A stretch of DNA of 64,000 bases from Nostoc sp. LEGE 06077 (GTDB lineage Bacteria; Cyanobacteriota; Cyanobacteriia; Cyanobacteriales; Nostocaceae): NCBI RefSeq assembly GCF_015207705.1, contig NZ_JADEWI010000016.1, positions 1 through 64,000 of the forward strand, read 5' to 3'. This document shows, one piece after another, positions 28,752-35,760 of the stretch (positions are counted from its first letter, which is position 1; every line of letters begins with the position of its first letter). The position numbers were made by a program, and so were the translations under genes. Below the pieces are notes generated by a model. The model had not been told where the DNA came from, did no database searches, and saw only the letters and a program-made list of their open reading frames with translations.

Positions 28752-29015
28752 ATGAATAACAAGAAAAAAACCAGCCGTTTTGATGATTTGATTGATGCTG
28801 CCCGTAGTCGTCAACTCAGAGATCAACTTCCAACTGTTGACGAAAAACCCACTTCTCGCACTAAAAGCACTGACCCAGATTATATCCGTACAACTATTTA
28901 TTTGCCTAAACAATTACATCGGCAACTCAAGTCCGCCGCCGTTTCTCAAGAACGGCAAATGAGTGATATTGTGACGGAATTGATTGAACAATGGTTGTTA
29001 ACTCAATCTGGTTAG
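28752..29015 (+). CDS. Ribbon-helix-helix partner of ParA (ParG/CopG-like)
   Basis: 87 residues. A flexible, charged N-terminal tail (about 1-45: KKKTSRFDDLIDAARSR) is followed by an RHH domain (about 46-87): YIRTTIYLPKQLHRQLKSAA then MSDIVTELIEQWL. The beta-strand TTIYLP should contact DNA as a dimer. The tail could contact ParA, as in ParG. It likely binds the iterated AAACATT sites ahead of parA. Read as the centromere-binding and autoregulatory half of the cassette. Confidence 0.75.
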   Translation: MNNKKKTSRFDDLIDAARSRQLRDQLPTVDEKPTSRTKSTDPDYIRTTIYLPKQLHRQLKSAAVSQERQMSDIVTELIEQWLLTQSG

Positions 29016-29113
29016 CTGGGATGGGCAAAATTTGCCCACCTACGAACTATAGGTTCTTTCTTTTACCTTCTGGGATACTTGACAAGGAGATTGCTTTTGG
29101 GAAGATATAGTAT

Positions 29114-29530
29114 ATGCCAACAAAAGATATATTTCATCAAGTTGTAAAATTAGCCTTGCAAAAAGATGGTTGGACAATCACTGACGATCCCTTATCGTTA
29201 CAACTAGAAGATGATCAAGTATTTATCGATTTGGGTGCTGAACGTTTAATTGCTGCACAGCGAGATCAAGAAAAGATTGCTGTTGAAATTAAGAGTTTTC
29301 TGGCTCCCTCAAATTTATCTGAATTTCATACCGCACTTGGTCAGTTTTTGAATTATCGTATTGTCCTGCGAGAAAAACAACCAGAGCGTGAGCTTTATTT
29401 AGCAGTAAACTTAGAAACTTATAATGATTTCTTTAGTCGGAAACTTCCACAATTAAGTATTATTGAATACCAATTAAAGTTAATTATTTTTGACCCCGTT
29501 CAGGAGGAAATAATAACATGGACAAAGTAG
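29114..29530 (+). CDS. XisH-family protein
   Basis: 138 residues, the full family length. It has a PD-(D/E)XK-like core: FIDLGAERLIAAQ followed by IAVEIKSFL (E and K of the ExK motif). XisH was first found as a factor controlling excision of the fdxN element in Anabaena, but paralogues are scattered widely and often lie next to XisI. Here it overlaps xisI by 13 bases. A nuclease-like activity is inferred from the fold and not shown. Confidence 0.88.
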   Translation: MPTKDIFHQVVKLALQKDGWTITDDPLSLQLEDDQVFIDLGAERLIAAQRDQEKIAVEIKSFLAPSNLSEFHTALGQFLNYRIVLREKQPERELYLAVNLETYNDFFSRKLPQLSIIEYQLKLIIFDPVQEEIITWTK

Positions 29531-29853
29531 ATAAATATCAACAAATTATTAAAGAAGTCCTTACAGAATATAGTCAAATCAAGCCAATTAATGGAGAAAT
29601 CGAAGTAATTCCTATTTTTAATAGCGAAGAAAAAATCTATCAAATTATCCATTTAGGATGGGAAAATCGTCATCGGATTTATGGCTGTACAGTTCATATT
29701 GATATTAAAGATGACAAAGTTTGGATTCAAAATGATAATACTGAAGTGGGTATTGCTAATGAATTGGTAGATAGAGGTATACCAAAGCAAGATATTGTAA
29801 TTGGGTATCAAGCACCTTATTTGAGGCATTTTACAGATTATGCAGTTGGTTAA
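29518..29853 (+). CDS. XisI-family protein
   Basis: 111 residues. Family landmarks are YQQIIKEVLTEYS at the N-terminus, RIYGCTVHIDIKDDKVWIQND in the centre and the end IGYQAPYLRHFTDYAVG. XisI is the partner of XisH. It starts inside the end of the XisH gene (ATGGACAAAG at 29518), so the two are translationally coupled. No fdxN element or XisF-type recombinase is visible nearby. The pair may act as a stand-alone nuclease-inhibitor or toxin-antitoxin-like unit; this is inference. Confidence 0.88.
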   Translation: MDKVDKYQQIIKEVLTEYSQIKPINGEIEVIPIFNSEEKIYQIIHLGWENRHRIYGCTVHIDIKDDKVWIQNDNTEVGIANELVDRGIPKQDIVIGYQAPYLRHFTDYAVG

Positions 29854-30065
29854 TGTCTCACGCAAAGGCGCATACTTCGACCCTTCGACAGGCTCAGGGC
29901 GGCGCTGCGCTCAGTAAGCGTAAGCGCAGAGAGGGTAAGGAATTTTAGAATTGAGGTGATGAAATTCTCTGTTGGGAAACCTTGATGACCGCAAATTTAC
30001 TCAAATCGCCCAAATAACCGATACAATCGTTTAAATAGATTCTAAATTATATTTAAGCGATCGCT

Positions 30066-30467
30066 ATGGTAACTACATCTAATGTTCAGGTGACTGTTTC
30101 CCTGGCTGAATTGGGTTTGGATGATGAGGAGTTGCAAGCCCAAGTACAGAATTTGCTTCCCCAGTTGCGCGAGGTGGATGGGGTAGAGGATGCAGATTTA
30201 GTTGCGGTTGCAGAAGTACCAGAAGGTTCTAAGGCTTTGGGTGGTTTTTTGTTGGGGTTGTTGAATGCAGAGGTTAACGCCAAAAACCTGAAATCTTTGT
30301 TTGGGTTTCTGGGCGATCGCTTTGGCAACAAACCAATTAAAATTTTGCTGAAAGCGCCTGACGGTAGAGAAATCAACATCGAAGCCAGCAGCCGCGAAGA
30401 ATTTGACTTTGCTTACCAAAAAGCCCAGGAATTTCTCAACAACTCGTCAAACAGCAATAATGGCTAA
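30066..30467 (+). CDS. Small EACC1-like companion of the caspase-FGE protein
   Basis: 133 residues. Layout: a VQVTVSLAELG start, DADLVAVAEVPEGSKALGGFL, a short helical part (LNAEVNAKNLKSLFGFLGDRF), then KPIKILLKAPDGREINIEASSREE. This matches the effector-associated constant component (EACC1) proteins reported beside NTP-dependent and peptidase effectors in bacterial conflict systems. It overlaps the caspase gene by 8 bases (ATGGCTAA). Its exact biochemical role is unknown. It may hold the effector inactive or present it, which is only a guess. Confidence 0.7.
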   Translation: MVTTSNVQVTVSLAELGLDDEELQAQVQNLLPQLREVDGVEDADLVAVAEVPEGSKALGGFLLGLLNAEVNAKNLKSLFGFLGDRFGNKPIKILLKAPDGREINIEASSREEFDFAYQKAQEFLNNSSNSNNG

Positions 30468-32424
30468 GGTAGCACTGCTAATTGGAATTAGTGAATATCA
30501 AGAACCAACATTAGCACCGCTACCCAAGGCTGTAGAAGATGTTGAGGCGATGCGGCGAGTGTTAGAGAACCCGGAAATGGGGGGTTTTGATGATGTCACA
30601 GTGCTGAAAAATCCCCAACGGCTAGAAATGGAAAGGGAAATTTATCACTTGTATGCTAATCATCAAAAAGATGATTTAGTACTTTTGTATTTTTCTGGTC
30701 ATGGGGTGACGGTTGAAAACGGTGATTTTTACTTTTCGACTTGCGAAACTCAAAAAAATCAAAATAAACTGCTGCCATTTACAGCCGTAGCTGCCACAAG
30801 TGTACACCGATTGATGAATGAGAGTAAATCGAAGCGCAGGGTGGTAATTTTAGATTGCTGCTTTAGTGGTGCTTTTGCCAAAGGTTTGACAGCTAAAGAT
30901 ATTGGTACGATTGACCTACAACAGCAATTAGGCGGTGAAGGGACAGCAATTCTCACAGCTTCTACTTCTACACAATATGCGTTTGAGTCTGATGGTTTAG
31001 ATTTGTCGATTTACACTCAATATTTAGTAGAAGGCATAGAAAAAGGTGCAGCCGATAAAGATGGTGATGGTTTAATTGCGGTGGATGAGTTGCATGACTA
31101 CGCTAAAACCAAAGTCCAAGAAGCATCTCCCGCGATGACACCGGAGTTTTATCCTTTTAAGGATGGTTATCGGATTTTTCTGGCGAAGTCGCCCAAGGAT
31201 GATCCTCATCTGAAGTATCGCAAGGAAGTGGAACGCCGGATAAATCAGGGCAAGTTTACCATCCCTGCTCGTCGCTTGTTAAACTCATTACGTAACCAAT
31301 TAGAACTTGACTCTGATGTGGCTGATGCAATTGAAGCGGAAGTTAAAAAACCATATCTGGAGTATCAGCGCAAATTAGAAGAATATGAAGCAACGTTGGT
31401 TGAGACAATTGCAGATGATCCGAAATTGAGTGAAAGAACTCTTAACGATCTCAGAGACTATCAGCAACATTTGGGTTTACGAGATGAAGATGTTGCACCG
31501 ATAGAAGAAAGGATCATTGGTAAACCAAAAAACTTATTACTCGGCCTATTTTTCCATCAATTTGCAAATCCATCAAATGCCTATCAGTCAAATCAATTTG
31601 AGTTTGAAATAGTAAAGGTAGACGCTAAAGGACAAATCATCAACCGCAGCCAGGGACGCGCTGAGTTTTTTGCTGAAGATTTGGGTAATGGCGTAATTCT
31701 AGATATGGTTGCAATTCCTGGCGGTAAATTCCTCATGGGTTCGCCAGAGAGTGAGTTAGAACGACGTGACTCAGAAAGTCCACAGCATAATGTCACTGTT
31801 CCACCCTTTTTTATGGGGAAATTTCCCGTTACTCAAGCTCAATGGCAAGCCGTTGCGGCTCTTGATAAGGTAAATATTGATTTAGACCCCAATCCATCCC
31901 ATTTTAAAGGCGCTAATCGCCCTGTAGAGTGTGTTTCTTGGGATCATGCGGTTGAGTTTTGCGCTCGACTGTCGAAGAAGACTGGTAAGACATATCGCTT
32001 ACCCAGTGAAGCGGAATGGGAATATGCTTGTCGTGCGGGAACAACTACGCCGTTTTACTTTGGTGAGACTATTACAACAGAGTTGGCGAATTACGATGGA
32101 AATTATACTTACGGTTCTGCTCCCAAGGGTGAATATCGGGAGCAGACAACAGAAGTAGGGAAATTTCCGGCAAACCCCTTTGGTTTATTTGATATGTGTG
32201 GTAATGTACGAGAATGGTGTCAGGATGAGTGGCACAACAATTATAATGATGCGCCGACTGATGGCAGTGCATGGCTGATTGAGAACGATAATCAATTTCT
32301 TTGTCTGCGGGGCGGTTCTTGGGCCGACGATCCTGCAAACTGTCGTTCTGCTTATCGCTACGACGACTACGACCGCGACTACATTAACGACTTTATTGCG
32401 TTTCGACTTGTGTGTACACGGTAG
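30460..32424 (+). CDS. Caspase-like peptidase fused to an FGE/lectin-fold domain
   Basis: 654 residues from ATG 30460 (the frame starts at 30403, but MAKVALLIGIS is the family start). The caspase-like domain (about 1-240) has His H81 in FSGHG and Cys C134 in LDCCFSG. A helical middle (about 250-390) follows. The formylglycine-generating-enzyme (SUMF1) domain (about 420-654) carries MVAIPGGKFLMGS, YRLPSEAEWEYACRAG and GNVREWCQD. The tail after LRGGSW is rich in TAC/GAC codons, as in retroelement-varied proteins. It probably acts as a regulated, cell-killing protease whose variable domain senses a ligand. Confidence 0.9.
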   Translation: MAKVALLIGISEYQEPTLAPLPKAVEDVEAMRRVLENPEMGGFDDVTVLKNPQRLEMEREIYHLYANHQKDDLVLLYFSGHGVTVENGDFYFSTCETQKNQNKLLPFTAVAATSVHRLMNESKSKRRVVILDCCFSGAFAKGLTAKDIGTIDLQQQLGGEGTAILTASTSTQYAFESDGLDLSIYTQYLVEGIEKGAADKDGDGLIAVDELHDYAKTKVQEASPAMTPEFYPFKDGYRIFLAKSPKDDPHLKYRKEVERRINQGKFTIPARRLLNSLRNQLELDSDVADAIEAEVKKPYLEYQRKLEEYEATLVETIADDPKLSERTLNDLRDYQQHLGLRDEDVAPIEERIIGKPKNLLLGLFFHQFANPSNAYQSNQFEFEIVKVDAKGQIINRSQGRAEFFAEDLGNGVILDMVAIPGGKFLMGSPESELERRDSESPQHNVTVPPFFMGKFPVTQAQWQAVAALDKVNIDLDPNPSHFKGANRPVECVSWDHAVEFCARLSKKTGKTYRLPSEAEWEYACRAGTTTPFYFGETITTELANYDGNYTYGSAPKGEYREQTTEVGKFPANPFGLFDMCGNVREWCQDEWHNNYNDAPTDGSAWLIENDNQFLCLRGGSWADDPANCRSAYRYDDYDRDYINDFIAFRLVCTR

Positions 32425-32675
32425 CCAAAAAAGAGGGGATCTTGTTTAGGTATTATCTAGCCACATTCTAGGCAGACTACTATTTTAGAATGTGCGATCG
32501 CACATTATTCACATCTTACATCTAGCCACGACGAATGAAAGTCGGGGATCTAAGCCTTGACGCGATAATATACTAAATATGCGATCGCTAATAATCTAAT
32601 TTTAGTCACTCACAATCAGCGTCATTTCGGTAGAATTCAAACCCTGGAGTTGGAAGATTGGAGTGCGATCGCAAA
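32425..32675. other. HIP1-rich spacer after the caspase-FGE gene
   Basis: Short non-coding stretch with GCGATCGC and related octamers; no gene. No template repeat or reverse transcriptase is seen here, so any DGR template for the upstream tail lies elsewhere. Confidence 0.4.
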
Positions 32676-33251
32676 TTAACCTTGCAAAATTTGAGCCGCA
32701 GTCAATTTTAAATCAGGAAACACTGGTGAGGCGATCGCATTATCTCCCATATATACCTGCTCTTCATAAAAACCCTCTACCCATTCCAATACTGTCACTT
32801 TTTGAGCGATAGGATCAACAATCCAATACTCAGCAATACCCCGCGCCCCATATTCAGAACGCTTGTAGCGATAATCACGACTGCTTTGATTAGGGCTGAC
32901 TACTTCAACTACTAATAATGGTGGTGGCATTTCTGGCATAATTGTAGAGCGTTTCGCCCCCTCCATTGCCGTTGCTAATTCTTCAGAAAACACCATCAAG
33001 TCAGGAACACGCACCCGCGAACCTGTGGTGACAATTTCCGTTTTCATTGATAGCCGATAAGCCGGAATACCGAGTTGCACAAAGCAGACAAGCAAAAACA
33101 TAGCAATTCGGCGATTAATTTCACTCTCGGCTGTCATCAGCAGCAAGTTTCCATCTTCAAACTCATATATTGCATCTGTGCCATCGTCATAGTTAAAGAA
33201 CTCCTCCAGAGTCATCTTTGCAGATGCAGCTTTATCTAATGCGATCGCCAT
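32676..33251 (-). CDS. Uma2-family nuclease-like protein (copy 1)
   Basis: 191 residues of the Uma2 (DUF820) family, a PD-(D/E)XK nuclease fold. Conserved parts: MTLEEFFNY, DLMVFSEE with the catalytic Asp, LVVEVVSPNQSSRDYRYKRSEYG with the ExV and YKRxxY parts, and AEYWIVDP. Members are multiplied in cyanobacteria, and their physiological target is unknown. It is one of three Uma2 loci in this accessory region. Confidence 0.9.
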   Translation of the reverse strand: MAIALDKAASAKMTLEEFFNYDDGTDAIYEFEDGNLLLMTAESEINRRIAMFLLVCFVQLGIPAYRLSMKTEIVTTGSRVRVPDLMVFSEELATAMEGAKRSTIMPEMPPPLLVVEVVSPNQSSRDYRYKRSEYGARGIAEYWIVDPIAQKVTVLEWVEGFYEEQVYMGDNAIASPVFPDLKLTAAQILQG

Positions 33252-33385
33252 TCATCACCTGACTTTTTGCTAAAAACATCATTAGCTTGATCTATTCTTA
33301 CACCTCTTGCAACAAGTAGGGTGGGCAAAATTCACCCGAATAACAGATTCTTGATAGTTGGGAAGCAGGACAAAATTACCAATAA

Positions 33386-33964
33386 CTACAGGACAATTTC
33401 TTCGCCTTTCTCTGTGAAGCGCACGTCTTTAATTTTCCATTGCGAATTACTCATCAAGGTTTTGCGGACGCTACCAAATAAAGCAAACTGTTCGCAGCTA
33501 GAAAGTGAGGCTATTTGGCGCTTAGATTGAGGAGATAAGCGCAAATCAACGGTAGCAACGCCATTTTTTACATTCACTCGATAACCAGACAAGCTAAAGT
33601 CGGCGGTGTCTCTTCCCTCGACAATTTTACCAACTGCGCTGGCTACAGGTTGGGTGGCTGGTACTTCTACCTTTTGGGGAATCAGTTCTTGACATTGGGT
33701 ATCGCTGGTGTAGAGAGTGACGTTAACAGTTTTACTTGTCTCAGCTTTGGGTGCTGCTTCCAATGGCTCAATCTTGGTAGTTTTAGCCCTTAGTTGAGCC
33801 ATGCTAGGGCTTTGGCTGGGTGTTGAGACGGGATTAGTGGTAACGGCGGGTGCTGGGGCTTGTTCGTCAATTTTGCTAGATGTGGGTGTAAGATTAGAAC
33901 TACAACTGCCAAGACTGGCTGCGATCGCCACAACGATAAATGGTAATAAATATCTAGGATTCAT
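33386..33964 (-). CDS. GerMN-domain lipoprotein
   Basis: 192 residues. Lipoprotein signal peptide with lipobox LGSC (Cys at about 21), followed by a Ser/Pro/Thr-rich linker to about residue 75. The GerMN domain (about 78-192) reads VNVTLYTSD, then DFSLSGYRVNVKNGVATVDLRLSPQ and SLSSCEQFALFGSVRKTL. GerMN proteins act in the cell envelope; in cyanobacteria the role is unknown. It is divergent from the integrase gene. Confidence 0.85.
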   Translation of the reverse strand: MNPRYLLPFIVVAIAASLGSCSSNLTPTSSKIDEQAPAPAVTTNPVSTPSQSPSMAQLRAKTTKIEPLEAAPKAETSKTVNVTLYTSDTQCQELIPQKVEVPATQPVASAVGKIVEGRDTADFSLSGYRVNVKNGVATVDLRLSPQSKRQIASLSSCEQFALFGSVRKTLMSNSQWKIKDVRFTEKGEEIVL

Positions 33965-34124
33965 AATAGTTGTACTGCCATACTTCCTCTGTTAACTTCA
34001 GTGTCCTGAGTATCAATTCCGTATAGATTTGCAAATTTTGCATCAACTAATTATTCTTGCTTTACTTCTTGACTGTGATTAGCTATCTTCAAAACCACGA
34101 CCAATGTAATTAAACTAAATCATC

Positions 34125-35597
34125 ATGCCCAGTAACGCAACCAGCATCTACGACCCCCGGAAAGCTGAATGTGATGGTATAACAATTGACCAGTGGGAGC
34201 CATCTAAATGGAAGCAGTGGAAAGCGAAACAACCCGCATCTGATGAATTTGCCAAAATAGAACGAGAATATTTAAGAATCAAACTTTCTATTCAGCAAGC
34301 TAACTCTGCATTGAGTCTCGAAAAAGTCAAAGTCAAACTTAAATTAACTAGTCATAAAACCATTGGCTTACAAGGGACATTTCCTTGTAGGCCGGGCGAT
34401 ATTGGTAAACAAGGCAGTCCTAATAAACAATATACAATTTCTTGTGGTTTTTCTGCCAATGATACTGGATTAAAAATGGCAGTTTTAAAAGCGCGAGAAC
34501 TAGATTTATTATTAATTACTAAACAATTTCAATGGACTCCAGAATTACTCGGTAAACAAGCCCAAAAAATCGAACCAATAGATACAGATAAATCTACCAA
34601 GCTCATCAGTGAATTAATTCAAGAATATGAGCGCCAATTTTGGAAAACTCACGAACCAAATAGGCAAGGAATCCGCACCTGGGAAACTCATTATCTGCGG
34701 CATCTGAAAAAATTACCGCCAGATTTACCAATGTCTGCCCAAGCCTTAGAAATGGCATTGGAGAAAACCAAACCTCATACCTCATCTCGCTTTTTCTTGG
34801 TTTGGCAGTTGAAAAAGTTTTGTGAATTTTGTGGAATTACCAACTTTGCCACAATCTATAGTTACGCCACACCTAAACCTAACCCAACAATTCGCAAAGT
34901 CCCAACTGATGAAGAAATTATTCAAGGATTTAGCAAAATTGGCAGTCCGTTATCAATATATGCGAGTAGAGAAAATCTAACAGAACCAGAACAATGGCAA
35001 TGGGCTTATGGAATGTTAGCGACTTATGGTTTAAGACCCCATGAGTTATTTGCTGTTGATATAGATGCTTTTATCGATGCAGCCAATACTTTTCATTTAG
35101 TCACTTTAAACCCTAGTTTAACTGAAGGGACTAAAACGGGTGAACGCAGTTGTGGAATTCCCCCCATCCATCCTCATTGGATAGAATTGTTTGATTTAAA
35201 AGAAATTAAATTGCCTTATAACGAGGGAACTTTAAGTAATAAAACGGCAAAACTGCAAGTTAAATTTAGAACTGCTAACATCGGATTTAGACCTTATGAT
35301 TTACGCCATGCTTATGCAATTCGTGGTCATAGATTAAGAATGCCAATTAAAACGATGGCTGATTACATGGGGCATACCGTACAGGAGCATACTAAAACTT
35401 ATCAACGCTGGATGAATGAGGATGCAAATTTAGCTATTTATAAGGAAGTTGTGATTCATCGGCAAGGTACAGCTAAAGAGGCTTTACAAGATAGAATTAA
35501 GGAATTAGAAGCAGAAAATACGGCTTTAAAAGCTGAAAATGCCACTCTCAAAGGTTTATTGATTAAGCATCAATTAGGTGAGTTACTCAATCAATAG
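34125..35597 (+). CDS. Tyrosine recombinase (site-specific integrase) with a C-terminal coiled coil
   Basis: 490 residues. The N-terminal part (1-200) is a divergent core-binding region. The catalytic domain shows R304 in GLRPHEL, R394 and H395 in PYDLRHAY, H417 in MGH, and the nucleophile Y426 in KTYQRW. The first His of the HxxR box reads Tyr (PYDLR), a tolerated change in some members. The C-terminus (about 456-485) is a leucine-zipper-like coiled coil (IKELEAENTALKAENATL). No attachment site, excisionase or phage gene is nearby. It could be the relic of an element or a resident recombinase. Confidence 0.88.
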   Translation: MPSNATSIYDPRKAECDGITIDQWEPSKWKQWKAKQPASDEFAKIEREYLRIKLSIQQANSALSLEKVKVKLKLTSHKTIGLQGTFPCRPGDIGKQGSPNKQYTISCGFSANDTGLKMAVLKARELDLLLITKQFQWTPELLGKQAQKIEPIDTDKSTKLISELIQEYERQFWKTHEPNRQGIRTWETHYLRHLKKLPPDLPMSAQALEMALEKTKPHTSSRFFLVWQLKKFCEFCGITNFATIYSYATPKPNPTIRKVPTDEEIIQGFSKIGSPLSIYASRENLTEPEQWQWAYGMLATYGLRPHELFAVDIDAFIDAANTFHLVTLNPSLTEGTKTGERSCGIPPIHPHWIELFDLKEIKLPYNEGTLSNKTAKLQVKFRTANIGFRPYDLRHAYAIRGHRLRMPIKTMADYMGHTVQEHTKTYQRWMNEDANLAIYKEVVIHRQGTAKEALQDRIKELEAENTALKAENATLKGLLIKHQLGELLNQ

Positions 35598-35760
35598 ATG
35601 TGGGTATACAGCCATAGTTCTGAGGTCGGACAGTGTTAGTTGCTCAAAGCCTGGTAGGTACTGGATTTGTCCTCAGCACTTTATTGTGCTTATTTGCCTG
35701 AGATTGGGAAATATATAACTTAAGCTGACTTTATTTCCCCACTAGGTAAGTAACAAAACT

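Noticed and set aside
34125-35597. Integrase as part of an intact prophage or integrative element
   Set aside because: No phage structural, replication or excisionase genes and no visible attachment-site repeats surround it.
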